DNA from: Clostridium sp.
GTDB taxonomy: Bacteria; Bacillota; Clostridia; Lachnospirales; Lachnospiraceae
NCBI GenBank assembly: GCA_018377235.1
Contig: JAGZZT010000010.1
Location: 24,516-88,515, forward strand
Direction of reading: 5' to 3'
DNA length: 64,000 bases
Shown: one piece after another, positions 7,996 to 16,858 of the stretch
Numbering within the stretch: the stretch's first letter is position 1
Layout: each line of letters opens with the position of its first letter
Notes under the pieces: model-generated
What the model saw: the letters and a program-made list of their open reading frames with translations, nothing else
Told to the model about the DNA's origin: nothing
The model's database searches: none
Program-made: the position numbers and the translations under genes

Positions 7996-9399
7996 TTAGC
8001 TGCAGAGATCTGCGATTACCTGGGCGAAGATTTTCGCGCTTAAGAGAAGCTCGTCTATGACAGCAAACTCGTCCGCTCCATGCATCCGATTGTCTGTTTC
8101 TGGAAGGGCAGCTCCGAAGGCTACTCCGTTCTGTAAATCATGGACGTAAGTTCCTCCTCCCATGGAAACGCACTCGCCTCTGCGGCCTGTATACTTCTCA
8201 TAGGCATGAAGAAGAGTCTTCACAAACGGAGAATTTCCGTCTACATGGTGAGGCGGCAGCATTTCCTTGGTAAGCACAGTAATGCCATGCTCTGCCATCT
8301 TCTCTGCCACAGGCTTTAAGACATTATCCTCATTACCGCAGAGAGGCGTCCGGCTGTCGAAAATTCCGTGCATCCGGCTGTCTGAGATCTCCAGAATGTC
8401 GAACGCCAGAGTCAGAGCGCCTGAAAGCTCGTCGGCCATGGCTACGCCAAGGGCTTTTCCCTCTGTGTCTCCATGTGGGATCAGCTCTGTCAGGGAGCGG
8501 ATTACCTCCAGCTGTCTGCAGGCTGCAAAGGGCAGTCTTGTAATCAAAAGCAGCAGCGCGGTTGCCGCATTCTTTCCTTCCTGCGGAGTGGAGGCGTGGG
8601 CGCCGGCTCCGCAGGCTGTGATCTCCAGGCATCCGTCCTTTCCCACCAGTGCAAAGGAAACACCAGTCTCCTTCTCCACCTCTCTTCCGGCCTCCCGCAC
8701 CACATCATCATCCAGTCCCTCGAAAACGGCGTAGGCCTTTCCAGGAACCACATTGACCTTTGTGCCGGCTGTAACAGATTTCACCCTTGGAAGGGCTTCA
8801 GATGGCTCAAATTCTGCTTCAAACTCACAGTTTAAATGACCCTTCTCAATGTTCACCACTGGAAATGCCCCGTCTGGAGAGAATGTCATAGGAGCTTCCT
8901 TCTCTACTGCATAATAGTGGGCAATATCGCTGCTTCCGCATTCCTCATCAGTTCCCAGAATCAGACGCACCCTCTTCTTTAACGGAATATTTAATTCCTT
9001 CACTGCCCGCATAGCATAGAGAGCCGCTACGGCCGGTCCCTTGTCATCTGCCGTTCCGCGGCCATAAAGTTTTCCATCCTGCTCCACTGGCTCGAAGGGT
9101 TTTGTCACCGTCCATCCCTCCCCCGCCGGAACCACATCCAGATGGGCCAGAATATCTAACTGGCTCTCCTCACCGCCAAAATCTACGGTTCCCACATAAT
9201 TATCATAATTTAAAATGGAAAAACCATAATTTTCCGCCATAGAAAGAGCTGTCCCCAAAGCGCGGCAGGCGCCTTCCCCGTAAGGCATGCCCTCCTGATA
9301 AGGCATTTTTTCGCTGTTAATGCGGCACAGTGTCTTAATATCCTCCAGCATCTCCTCCCTGTGGCTGTCAATGTATTTCTCGATCTCTTCTCTGTACAT
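7996..9399 (-). CDS. M20-family dipeptidase, PepV/Sapep type
   Basis: A metal-dependent dipeptidase or aminoacylase of the M20 family, 467 residues, matching the PepV group (about 470). The metal-site motifs are visible in order: LDILAHLDVVPAGEGW near residues 81-96, GRGTADDKGPAVAA near 113-126, and GTDEECGSSDIAHYY near 148-162. The inserted lid domain follows, and the C-terminal MGGGTYVHDL lies near 416. It probably hydrolyses unblocked dipeptides for amino-acid nutrition; the exact substrate cannot be read from sequence. It is followed by yqeY and prfC upstream on the same strand, with a gap of about 60 bases to yqeY. Confidence 0.88.
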   Translation of the reverse strand: MYREEIEKYIDSHREEMLEDIKTLCRINSEKMPYQEGMPYGEGACRALGTALSMAENYGFSILNYDNYVGTVDFGGEESQLDILAHLDVVPAGEGWTVTKPFEPVEQDGKLYGRGTADDKGPAVAALYAMRAVKELNIPLKKRVRLILGTDEECGSSDIAHYYAVEKEAPMTFSPDGAFPVVNIEKGHLNCEFEAEFEPSEALPRVKSVTAGTKVNVVPGKAYAVFEGLDDDVVREAGREVEKETGVSFALVGKDGCLEITACGAGAHASTPQEGKNAATALLLLITRLPFAACRQLEVIRSLTELIPHGDTEGKALGVAMADELSGALTLAFDILEISDSRMHGIFDSRTPLCGNEDNVLKPVAEKMAEHGITVLTKEMLPPHHVDGNSPFVKTLLHAYEKYTGRRGECVSMGGGTYVHDLQNGVAFGAALPETDNRMHGADEFAVIDELLLSAKIFAQVIADLCS

Positions 9400-9463
9400 C
9401 TGGTCATCCCCTTTCCGAAAACCTCACTTGGCTGTTCCCTATTTTTTCCTTCTCCCAGCGTTC

Positions 9464-9910
9464 CTATTTCAGCATTCCTGCTAAAATTTCGTTGACTGCC
9501 TTTCCGTCTGCCTTGCCTTTCACTCTCGGCATGAGAACCTTCATAATAGCACCCTTGTCGGATTTCTTCGGCTCTTCAATCCCAAGCTCAGCTAATACCC
9601 CGGCAATCACCTGACGGATCTGATCCTCTGTCAAATCTGCCGGTGCAAATTCCTCATATACAGCCAGTCTGGCTGCTGCCTCACTCTTAATATCCTCTCT
9701 GTCTGCCGGAGCTGTCTCCATGGTTTCCCTGGTCTGCTTGATCTCCTTTTTGACAATGGCATTTTCCTCTTCTTCTGTCAGCGGCTCCCTCTTGTCAATC
9801 TCCGCATTTTTCAGAGCGGACAGCAGCATGGAAAGAGAATCCTTCCTCGCCTTATCCTTGGCCTTCATGGCCTCCACCATTGCTTTTCTCACCACATCAA
9901 TTTTGCTCAT
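9464..9910 (-). CDS. yqeY: GatB/YqeY domain protein
   Basis: A 148-residue helical protein of the YqeY family, related to the tail domain of the amidotransferase subunit GatB, which binds tRNA. The stand-alone role is not well defined. The N-terminus MSKIDVVRKAMVEAMKAKDK and the C-terminal GKADGKAVNEILAGMLK are family hallmarks. The start at 9910 is chosen because AGGAGG lies seven bases upstream. A longer frame to 9949 would overlap prfC and lacks a ribosome site. It lies immediately downstream of prfC, probably co-transcribed. Confidence 0.92.
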   Translation of the reverse strand: MSKIDVVRKAMVEAMKAKDKARKDSLSMLLSALKNAEIDKREPLTEEEENAIVKKEIKQTRETMETAPADREDIKSEAAARLAVYEEFAPADLTEDQIRQVIAGVLAELGIEEPKKSDKGAIMKVLMPRVKGKADGKAVNEILAGMLK

Positions 9911-9935
9911 GCTTCTACCTCCTGATGTTTTTATA

Positions 9936-11537
9936 TTAATCCCGTCCAAACTCGCTTAACACAAGGCCTGGATTTCTGTCGAGAACCATCCCGACACTCC
10001 AGCTGTTGACGAATAAGAGCAGCGGATTTCCTTTTAAGTCCTTAATTCTCTTCATATCAGAGGTTCCCTGGATCCTAGCCGGATCAATTTCCTCCTTATT
10101 TTCAATCCAGCGGATGTACTCATATGGCAGCTTTTCCAGCTTCACATCTACATTATACTCATTTTCCAGACGGTAAGTCAGCACCTCGAACTGAAGCTCT
10201 CCTACTACGCCTACAATAATCTCCTCCATTCCAGTATTGAACTCCTGGAAAATCTGGATCGCGCCCTCCTGGGCAATCTGGTTGATTCCCTTGATAAACT
10301 GTTTTCTCTTCATGGTATCCATCTGGCGCACCCTGGCAAAATGCTCCGGCGCGAAGGTAGGAATTCCCTCAAACTGCACCTTGTCGCTGGGTGCGCAGAG
10401 GGTGTCTCCGATAGAGAAAATGCCTGGATCAAAGACACCGATAATATCCCCGGCATAGGCTTCCTCCACAATCTTCCTGTCCTGAGCCATCAGCTGCTGA
10501 GGCTGGGACAGACGGATTTTTCTGCCGCCCTGCACGTGGTTTACCTCCATGCCGGCCTCAAATTTCCCGGAACAGATACGCATAAAAGCAATCCTGTCCC
10601 TGTGAGCCTTGTTCATGTTGGCCTGAATCTTAAATACAAAGGCGCTGAACTTATTATTAAAAGGATCCACCATGCCGTCCGTTGTTTTTCTAGGAAGAGG
10701 AGGAGTTGTCATTTTAAGGAAATGCTCCAGGAAGGTCTCCACTCCAAAATTCGTCAAAGCAGAGCCGAAAAAGGCCGGAGACAGCTTTCCAGTGCTGACC
10801 TTTTCCATATCGAACTCCTCGCTGGCTCCGTCAAGCAATTCAATGTCTTCCAGAAGCTGACTGTGGTAATCGGCTCCCACAATGGAATCCACATCGTCCA
10901 ATTCCAGATCAAACTCTCTGGAAGCTACCTCTTTCTGGCCGCCCATGGCAGCTGTAAAGGTAGTAATTTTTTTCGTATTTCTGTCGTAAACACCCTTGAA
11001 ATTCTTTCCGCACCCAATAGGCCAGTTAACCGGGCAGGTTTTAATTCCCAGAACGCTTTCTATCTCATCCATCAGCTCGAAGGGATCCCTGGCTTCTCGA
11101 TCCATCTTGTTAATAAAGGTGAAAATCGGAATATTTCTGAGAAGGCATACCTTAAACAGCTTGATCGTCTGGGCCTCTACACCCTTGGAGGCATCGATTA
11201 CCATAACTGCGGAATCTGCCGCCATAAGAGTACGATAAGTGTCCTCCGAGAAATCCTGGTGTCCAGGCGTATCCAGAATATTAATGCAGTATCCCTCATA
11301 ATTAAACTGAAGCACAGAGGAAGTAACGGAAATTCCCCTCTCCTTCTCGATCTCCATCCAGTCAGATACCGCGTGCTTCGTAGCCTTCCTTCCTTTTACT
11401 GTACCTGCCAGGTTAATGGCTCCTCCATAAAGAAGAAACTTCTCTGTCAGCGTAGTCTTTCCCGCATCTGGGTGAGAAATAATCGCAAAGGTACGTCTTT
11501 TTTTGATCTGTTCAGTTGTACTTTCTGTATTTGCCAA
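9936..11537 (-). CDS. prfC: Peptide chain release factor 3
   Basis: RF3 is a GTPase that recycles RF1 and RF2 from the ribosome after termination. The 533-residue protein has the G1 loop SHPDAGKTTL at 21-30, RGISVTSSV in switch I, G3 DTPGHQDFS near 94, and G4 NKMD near 147. The RF3-specific domains 2 and 3 follow, ending with NPGLVLSEFGRD. It is distinguished from EF-G by length and by the absence of domains IV and V. A long open frame on the opposite strand across most of this gene is a coding shadow. Confidence 0.97.
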   Translation of the reverse strand: MANTESTTEQIKKRRTFAIISHPDAGKTTLTEKFLLYGGAINLAGTVKGRKATKHAVSDWMEIEKERGISVTSSVLQFNYEGYCINILDTPGHQDFSEDTYRTLMAADSAVMVIDASKGVEAQTIKLFKVCLLRNIPIFTFINKMDREARDPFELMDEIESVLGIKTCPVNWPIGCGKNFKGVYDRNTKKITTFTAAMGGQKEVASREFDLELDDVDSIVGADYHSQLLEDIELLDGASEEFDMEKVSTGKLSPAFFGSALTNFGVETFLEHFLKMTTPPLPRKTTDGMVDPFNNKFSAFVFKIQANMNKAHRDRIAFMRICSGKFEAGMEVNHVQGGRKIRLSQPQQLMAQDRKIVEEAYAGDIIGVFDPGIFSIGDTLCAPSDKVQFEGIPTFAPEHFARVRQMDTMKRKQFIKGINQIAQEGAIQIFQEFNTGMEEIIVGVVGELQFEVLTYRLENEYNVDVKLEKLPYEYIRWIENKEEIDPARIQGTSDMKRIKDLKGNPLLLFVNSWSVGMVLDRNPGLVLSEFGRD

Positions 11538-11590
11538 AATGGTCTTCCTCCATATTCTGTCGTTTTTCGTTCAGCGTCACTGTACATAGG

Positions 11591-11625
11591 AAAAAACAGA
11601 CACCTTTTTTCAGGTGTCCGTTTTA
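11591..11625 (-). terminator. Terminator downstream of the esterase gene
   Basis: ACAGACACC (11596-11604) pairs with GGTGTCCG (11613-11620, one mismatch) around a T-rich loop. On the minus strand the stem is followed by GTTTTTTCC. On the plus strand it is followed by TTTTATT, so it may work in both directions. Confidence 0.8.
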
Positions 11626-11649
11626 TTCTAGTATGAAATATATGGAAAG

Positions 11650-12591
11650 TCAAGGCCGTCTCCAGCGATCCAAAAAGCCTTCTGCCAGCTCCGCCCAGGG
11701 CCTGCAGCATTCCTCCACATAGCTGCCTCTTCCATCTGAGGTCTCTTTATCCGTTCTCTCATCGGCCAGAGCCAGCCCATGGCGTCCCTCTGGGAAGAAA
11801 TGAGCCTCCGTGCTGACTCCCGCTTTTCTGAGGGCTGTGAGAAAGAACAGAGAATTTTCTACCGGAACAGAGGTATCTGTAACAGTATGCCACATAAAAA
11901 CCGGCGGAACATGGCTTCCCACCTGCTTTTCCAGAGACAGAAGATCCAGAAATTCCTCTCTCTCCTCCCCCTTCATCTCTCCTAACAGCGCATCGAAGGA
12001 ACCTCTGTGAGCATATTCGCCGGAAGTAATCACCGGATATCCTAAAAGCAGCCGATCCGGGCGGATGAGCAGAGAAATATCATCTAAACTGCTCTCTGAG
12101 AAAATCGTCTCATCTCTTCTGAAATTGTCTCCTGCCGGAAACTGCACCTGGCGTTTTACCAGGGCAGACAGAAATTCCTGATTCCAGAATACGCCCAGGC
12201 TGGCAGCCAGATGACCTCCTGCAGAAAAACCCATTACAGCCACCTGCTCTGGTATAATATTCCACTCTTCCGCCTTAAGGCGAACCATGGCCACTGCTCC
12301 AGCCAGCTCCAGCAACGCTGTAGGAAAGCAGTCCGGCGCCGTGCTGTAGCGGAGCACAAACGTCTGATATCCCTTGGATAACAGTTCTAACGCTACCGGC
12401 TCTCCTTCTCTGAAGGAGCAGAACTCATAGCCTCCTCCCGGACAGATCACCACTGCCGGACGTTTTTGGATCCTGCATCCTTCCCCGGAATCCTGAAGAT
12501 AGGCAGTCAATTCCGCCGTATGATCCGTTTTCTTAAACGCGCCGTTTTTCTCTATCTGAATCTGAATGGTTTCAACTCTCACAATCTGCAT
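11650..12591 (-). CDS. Alpha/beta hydrolase (acetyl-esterase-like)
   Basis: A 313-residue cytoplasmic serine hydrolase with no signal peptide. The oxyanion-hole motif PGGGY is at 51-55, and the nucleophile elbow GFSAGG at 121-126 places the catalytic serine at 123. A C-terminal Asp in TDTSVPVENS and His in EGRHGLAL complete the triad. This arrangement matches the HSL/acetyl-xylan-esterase-like BD-FAE group, so removal of acetyl groups from sugars is plausible but unproven. The ATG at 12591 directly abuts GGGAGG; the in-frame GTG three codons later (12582) has better spacing and may be the true start. A sigma-A promoter lies upstream. Confidence 0.85.
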   Translation of the reverse strand: MQIVRVETIQIQIEKNGAFKKTDHTAELTAYLQDSGEGCRIQKRPAVVICPGGGYEFCSFREGEPVALELLSKGYQTFVLRYSTAPDCFPTALLELAGAVAMVRLKAEEWNIIPEQVAVMGFSAGGHLAASLGVFWNQEFLSALVKRQVQFPAGDNFRRDETIFSESSLDDISLLIRPDRLLLGYPVITSGEYAHRGSFDALLGEMKGEEREEFLDLLSLEKQVGSHVPPVFMWHTVTDTSVPVENSLFFLTALRKAGVSTEAHFFPEGRHGLALADERTDKETSDGRGSYVEECCRPWAELAEGFLDRWRRP

Positions 12592-12615
12592 CCTCCCTCT
12601 GTATCTTTGCGCACT

Positions 12616-12644
12616 ATTATAGTATATCTTTGCATCTGATACAA
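12616..12644 (-). promoter_or_regulatory. Esterase gene promoter
   Basis: TTGTAT (12639-12644) and TATAAT (12616-12621) are 17 bp apart on the minus strand, 25 bp upstream of the esterase start. A second candidate, TTGACA with TATACA at 16 bp (12689-12716), lies further upstream. Confidence 0.65.
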
Positions 12645-12811
12645 GCCCGGGCCGCGGCAGGAACAGAAAACACAGCTAATCGCTGAACTGTATATTCTTC
12701 ACTCTCCGTCTGTCAAGGGGCAAAATTTTTTTAATTTCCCTGTTTCCAGTATATTGTCTCTGAAAAAAGGAAAGCCTGATCATGGACAAACAAAGAAGGA
12801 GGCTGCTCTTT

Positions 12812-13588
12812 ATGGCATTGAATAAAGTTGAAATATGCGGTGTAAATACATCAAAGCTCCCCCTGCTCACCAATGAGGAGAAGGAGGAGCTGTTCGCCAG
12901 GATCCTGAAAGGAGACAAGGACGCCAGAGAACAGTATATTAAGGGAAATCTCCGTCTGGTTCTCAGCGTCATCCAGCGTTTTTCAGGCAGCAGTGAAAAT
13001 GTGGACGATCTGTTTCAGATCGGCTGTATTGGGCTGATTAAAGCTATTGATAATTTTGATATTACCCAGAATGTCCGCTTCTCCACTTACGCAGTTCCCA
13101 TGATTTTAGGAGAGGTGAAACGATATCTCAGAGACAACAATTCTATCCGCGTCAGCCGTTCCCTCCGGGATACAGCCTATAAGGCCATCTACGCAAGAGA
13201 AAACCTGACCAAAAAAAATTTAAAGGAACCAACTCTCTGCGAAATTGCAAAAGAAATCGGTGTCAGCAAGGAGCAGGTAACCTACGCTCTGGACGCAATC
13301 CAGAGTCCCGTCAGTCTCTACGAACCTGTCTACACAGACGGCGGCGATCCTCTCTACGTCATGGATCAGCTGAGTGATAAGAAAAGCTCCGAGGAAAACT
13401 GGATTGAAGATATCAGCCTGAACGAGGCTATGAACCGCCTTCCTGAAAGGGAACGCCATATCATTGACCTTCGTTTTTTCGAGGGCAAAACACAGACGGA
13501 GGTAGCAGAGGAAATCCATATCAGCCAGGCTCAGGTAAGCCGTCTGGAAAAAAATGCCCTGAAGGCCATGCGTGCTTATTTGAGCTGA
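12812..13588 (+). CDS. sigG: Sporulation sigma factor G
   Basis: Late forespore-specific RNA polymerase sigma factor. From the chosen start it has 258 residues and opens with MALNKVEICGVNTSKLP, the signature SigG N-terminus (NKVEICGV). Region 2 (DDLFQIGCIGLIKAIDNFD, FSTYAVPMILGEVKRYLRDN) and region 4 (EREHIIDLRFF-like, SQAQVSRLEK helix-turn-helix) are intact. The start at 12812 has AAGGAGG nine bases upstream (12795-12801). A longer frame begins at 12782 without a ribosome site. It is encoded opposite to sigE and converges on it, an unusual arrangement. A clear SigF promoter was not resolved in the 190 bp upstream. Confidence 0.96.
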   Translation: MALNKVEICGVNTSKLPLLTNEEKEELFARILKGDKDAREQYIKGNLRLVLSVIQRFSGSSENVDDLFQIGCIGLIKAIDNFDITQNVRFSTYAVPMILGEVKRYLRDNNSIRVSRSLRDTAYKAIYARENLTKKNLKEPTLCEIAKEIGVSKEQVTYALDAIQSPVSLYEPVYTDGGDPLYVMDQLSDKKSSEENWIEDISLNEAMNRLPERERHIIDLRFFEGKTQTEVAEEIHISQAQVSRLEKNALKAMRAYLS

Positions 13589-13599
13589 ATGAAACAGGT

Positions 13600-13644
13600 A
13601 AGAGACGTCTCCCAAGCGGCCTGCACTTCTGGAAAACGTCTCTT
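13600..13644. terminator. Shared bidirectional hairpin between sigG and sigE
   Basis: AAGAGACGT (13600-13608) and ACGTCTCTT (13636-13644) are perfect 9-bp arms in the 64-bp gap between two converging genes. The flanking runs are T-rich only in part (TCTTCTTCC). The position favours a terminator serving both genes. Confidence 0.5.
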
Positions 13645-13652
13645 CTTCCTCA

Positions 13653-14399
13653 TTATTCATATTTTACAATCTCTTTTTTCAGGCGCTTCATGATCTTTTT
13701 CTCAAGCCTTGAGATATAGGACTGAGAAATTCCCAGCAGATCCGCCACCTCCTTCTGAGTCATCTCATCTCCGTCCGCGTTATTAAGGCCAAAGCGCAGC
13801 TCTACAATCGTTCTCTCTCTGGGAGTCAGATGGCTGATAGCTGTCTTTAGAAGATTTCTCTCTATCTCATTCTCCAGATCTCTATAAATCACGTCCTCGT
13901 CTGTCCCCAGAATATCAGAAAGCAACAGTTCGTTTCCATCCCAGTCTACGTTTAACGGCTCATCAATGGACACCTCCAGCTTGGTCTTGTTATTTCTTCT
14001 CAGATACATTAAAATTTCATTTTCAATGCACCGGGACGCATAAGTAGCCAGCTTAATATTTTTTCCTGTATTAAAAGTATTGATAGCCTTGATAAGTCCT
14101 ATTGTTCCAATGGAAATCAGATCCTCTACCCCTACGCTGGTGTTGTCAAATTTTTTGGCTATGTACACTACCAGCCGCAGATTATGTTCAATCAGACTGG
14201 ATTTTGCCTCTCTGTCCCTATCCGTTCCCAGCTCTCCAAGCACTCTGGCTTCCTCTCCGCTGTCTAAGGGAGCCGGCAGAATATCGGTCCCGCCAATATA
14301 ATGAATTTCCCCTTCTCCCGGCATCAGCAGCGCCCGGAAGGAAGGCGCCGCCTTTATTAGAAACCGGCTGGACGCCTCAGCCGCAGCTTTCATCATCAT
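13653..14399 (-). CDS. sigE: Sporulation sigma factor E precursor
   Basis: Mother-cell sigma factor made as an inactive pro-protein. Of 248 residues, about the first 33 form the pro-sequence, and the conserved processing region reads EIHYIGGTD (31-39). Region 2 is DLISIGTIGLIKAINTF...LATYASRCIENEILMYLRR, and region 4 ends in SQSYISRLEKKIMKRLKKE. The ribosome site is AGGAGGAGAG; any of the three leading ATGs could be used. It lies 58 bp downstream of spoIIGA, whose product is the protease that activates it. As in other spore-formers, it is read from the spoIIGA promoter. Confidence 0.96.
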   Translation of the reverse strand: MMMKAAAEASSRFLIKAAPSFRALLMPGEGEIHYIGGTDILPAPLDSGEEARVLGELGTDRDREAKSSLIEHNLRLVVYIAKKFDNTSVGVEDLISIGTIGLIKAINTFNTGKNIKLATYASRCIENEILMYLRRNNKTKLEVSIDEPLNVDWDGNELLLSDILGTDEDVIYRDLENEIERNLLKTAISHLTPRERTIVELRFGLNNADGDEMTQKEVADLLGISQSYISRLEKKIMKRLKKEIVKYE

Positions 14400-14457
14400 G
14401 ATTCTCTCCTCCTGTCATATTCTTTCTTGCTTTATTTTCTTAATTTCAAATCTGTCT

Positions 14458-15357
14458 TTATCTGAAAACTTCCTTCTCTGCCTTTTTCCATGGCTCAGAT
14501 GAAATCAGAACTGCCTGTTCCCATACCTCTGTGTGCAGTAAAAGCTCGTAGCTTCCATCTGATGACAGCGGCGTCCTGGACACGGCAATCAGCGGTTTTC
14601 TTAAATACCGTTTTTGTCCGAGAAGCTCCATTTTAATTCCGTCCGCCGCAGCCGCAGGAAGCACCCCTCCTTCCTTCCCCACGCTCCGATAGGGGATCAT
14701 AGAGATACCTTCCGCCCCGTCAAACAGTCCATTTAAAGCTCCCTCCCAAATCACGCTGACTGGCCTGCGAAAAATCGGATCATACAACTGGTTTCCTGTG
14801 TCTAAAAATGCTTTTACCTTGATTTGTCTGCCACGGCAAATGATAACCGCCTCCACCTGGCAGTTCCTCATCCGTCTCTCTCTTCCCACACTTTCCCATA
14901 GAAAACAGGCAAGGAAAAATACAGCTCCTGCTCCGAATAAAAGCGTCAAAAACGGCAGTACGCCCTCTCTCGTCTCCTTCGTCTGTCCAGAAGATACAAT
15001 TCCATATACAATCCTTTTAAAACATTCCAGTCCTCCGGACATCAGAGCCGATGTCAGATAAAGACCTCCCGCCTGATACAGCAGGTTTCTGAGCCGCCTT
15101 TCCCGGTAGGCCAGATACACCATAAGGACGCTGAGCGGCCCGAAACTGAGCATCAGCTGTACCGCAGAACCTTCTTCAGACAGAATACTGATACAGGCCC
15201 ACAGAGCGCCTGTTCCAGCTGCCCCTGCTATTTTTCCCGCCTGTATCTTAAGCCCCATCAGCTTTCCTGTCATCACCAGAATAAAGCTGTCCAGTAAAAA
15301 ATTTTGGAGGAATACTACATCCAGATACAGTCTGATTTCTGTCTCCAGTTTCGCCAC
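14458..15357 (-). CDS. spoIIGA: Sigma-E processing peptidase SpoIIGA
   Basis: Membrane aspartic protease that cleaves pro-sigma-E at the septum. The 299 residues comprise about five membrane segments (residues 12-155) and a cytoplasmic protease domain. The active-site motif FLDTGNQLYDP puts the catalytic Asp at 186, and MIPYRSVG and PLIAVSRTPLS follow as in the family. The annotated GTG at 15357 directly abuts AGGAGG, so it is a poor start. A CTG three codons later is correctly spaced from that site but is a rare initiator, so the exact N-terminus is unsettled. Upstream is a promoter with an unusually long spacer. Confidence 0.93.
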   Translation of the reverse strand: MAKLETEIRLYLDVVFLQNFLLDSFILVMTGKLMGLKIQAGKIAGAAGTGALWACISILSEEGSAVQLMLSFGPLSVLMVYLAYRERRLRNLLYQAGGLYLTSALMSGGLECFKRIVYGIVSSGQTKETREGVLPFLTLLFGAGAVFFLACFLWESVGRERRMRNCQVEAVIICRGRQIKVKAFLDTGNQLYDPIFRRPVSVIWEGALNGLFDGAEGISMIPYRSVGKEGGVLPAAAADGIKMELLGQKRYLRKPLIAVSRTPLSSDGSYELLLHTEVWEQAVLISSEPWKKAEKEVFR

Positions 15358-15376
15358 CTCCTGTCTGACAAAGTCT

Positions 15377-15409
15377 ATTATAAGGGACGGCTCTTTCGGA
15401 ATTTGTCAA
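15377..15409 (-). promoter_or_regulatory. spoIIGA promoter with a 21-bp spacer and Spo0A-like sites
   Basis: On the minus strand a perfect TTGACA (15404-15409) and a perfect TATAAT (15377-15382) are separated by 21 bp instead of 17. The Bacillus subtilis spoIIG promoter is known for a similar 22-bp spacer, which makes it depend on phosphorylated Spo0A. ATTGACAAA over the -35 resembles an inverted 0A box (7 of 9). TTTGTCAGA near the start point and TGACGAT further upstream are weaker matches. Confidence 0.7.
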
Positions 15410-15523
15410 TCGGTGGAGGGAAAACTTGTTTTTTGATCGTCAGAATACCAGAAGATGAAGGCTTTTTCGCCCTTTCCCGGCATAATTCGCAGAAACGGGA
15501 ACAGAAACGGATGAAAAGAGAAC

Positions 15524-15592
15524 GAAAAAAGAAAGCAGAACACTCTCCTGTCCCTTCTGGAACTTATGGAAAATGTTCTGCTTTCTTTTTTC
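15524..15592. terminator. Terminator downstream of ftsZ
   Basis: Perfect 19-bp arms (15524-15542 and 15574-15592) flank a 31-base loop, with A-rich and T-rich ends (the outer arm contains TTCTTTTTTC on both strands). It lies between ftsZ and spoIIGA and separates division from sporulation transcription. Confidence 0.85.
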
Positions 15593-15625
15593 TGGATTAA
15601 CTTTAAAATTTTCTCTATTTGCTTC

Positions 15626-16858
15626 TTATCTCTTGTGCTTTAAGAAATCAGGGATATTGATCTGTGTCTGTCCCATCGGTCTGTAGGACGGCGCAGGTGA
15701 AGGAGCTGGGGCCGGAGTTCCCTCCTGCTGTCCCGGCTGTGTTAAAGACGGGGACGGCTTATAGGACGGCGCTGTCTGGCGGAATCCTGCTGCAGACGGC
15801 TGAGCTGCAGTAGCTGTCTCTCTGCCTGCGGCTGCTGCAGATGGCTGCTTCTTCTGGAATGGATTGCTTCCGAAGTTCGTCATGGCTTTGGCAACCGGGG
15901 TTGCTGTCTCCTCATCCAGACCTGTAGCAATAACTGTGATGGAAGCCTCGTCCTGAGCATTCTCATCGTACATAGCGCCGAAAATAATGTTCGCGTCATC
16001 GCCTGCCAGTTCCTGAACGTAGGAAGCTGCCTCATTCGCCTCAATCAGGCTGATATCTCCGGAAATATTAATAATGACATGGGATGCATTCTCAATGGTT
16101 GTCTCCAGCAGAGGACTGGATACGGCCTGCTTAACAGCCTCGATGGCCTTGTCATCTCCCTTGGCATGTCCGATTCCAATATGAGCGATTCCCTTGTCAG
16201 TCATAACAGTCTGAACGTCTGCAAAATCCAGGTTGATCAATCCAGGAATATTAATCAGATCTGTAATTCCCTGAACTGCCTGCTGAAGCACCTCGTCCGC
16301 CTTCTTTAATGCATCCGGCATAGTCGTTCTTCTGTCCACGATCTCAAGAAGCTTGTCATTCGGGATCACAATCAGGGTGTCCACACAGCTCTTTAACTTC
16401 TCGATTCCCTGGATGGCATTGTTCATACGCGTTTTAGCCTCAAAACGGAAAGGCTTTGTCACAACGCCTACGGTCAGAATTCCCATATCCTTGGCAATCT
16501 TTGCCACAACAGGAGCTGCTCCTGTTCCGGTTCCTCCTCCCATACCGCAGGTAACAAATACCATATCTGCTCCCTTTAAGGCCTGGGCTAACTCTTCCTG
16601 GTTCTCCTCGGCCGCCTTCTCGCCAATCTCCGGTCTGGCGCCTGCACCCAGTCCCTTGGTCAGCTTCTCGCCAATCTGCATGGCAGTAGTAGCCTTGCAG
16701 AACTGAAGAGCCTGCTTATCTGTATTAATGCCGATAAACTCAACACCTGCAATATTTTCCTCGATCATGCGGTTTACTGCATTATTTCCGGCTCCGCCTA
16801 CGCCTACAACTATAATTCTGGCGGCATTCTCTGCTTCATTTATCTTAATCTCTAACAA
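15626..16858 (-). CDS. ftsZ: Cell division protein FtsZ
   Basis: Tubulin-like GTPase that forms the Z ring. From the chosen start it has 410 residues. N-terminal GVGGAGNNAVNRM, the tubulin signature GGGTGTGAAP near 105-114, and the T7 loop NLDFADVQTVM near 205 are present. After about residue 320 comes a flexible Ala/Pro/Gln-rich linker and the conserved C-terminal peptide INIPDFLKHKR, which binds partner proteins. TTG at 16858 is preferred: GGAGG lies eight bases upstream, while the alternative GTG at 16876 would place that ribosome site inside the gene. A sigma-A promoter lies 75 bp upstream. Confidence 0.97.
   Translation of the reverse strand: MLEIKINEAENAARIIVVGVGGAGNNAVNRMIEENIAGVEFIGINTDKQALQFCKATTAMQIGEKLTKGLGAGARPEIGEKAAEENQEELAQALKGADMVFVTCGMGGGTGTGAAPVVAKIAKDMGILTVGVVTKPFRFEAKTRMNNAIQGIEKLKSCVDTLIVIPNDKLLEIVDRRTTMPDALKKADEVLQQAVQGITDLINIPGLINLDFADVQTVMTDKGIAHIGIGHAKGDDKAIEAVKQAVSSPLLETTIENASHVIINISGDISLIEANEAASYVQELAGDDANIIFGAMYDENAQDEASITVIATGLDEETATPVAKAMTNFGSNPFQKKQPSAAAAGRETATAAQPSAAGFRQTAPSYKPSPSLTQPGQQEGTPAPAPSPAPSYRPMGQTQINIPDFLKHKR

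Noticed and set aside
10341..11636. A 431-codon open frame on the plus strand
   Set aside because: It lies antisense across prfC, which has full RF3 motifs. It has no ribosome site and no recognisable domain; it is a shadow of biased codon use.
12690..12781. Possible SigF promoter for sigG (GTATA with GGGCAAAATT)
   Set aside because: The -10-like sequence is a fair match, but the -35-like element lies 23 rather than about 15 bp away, so the pair does not fit the consensus spacing.
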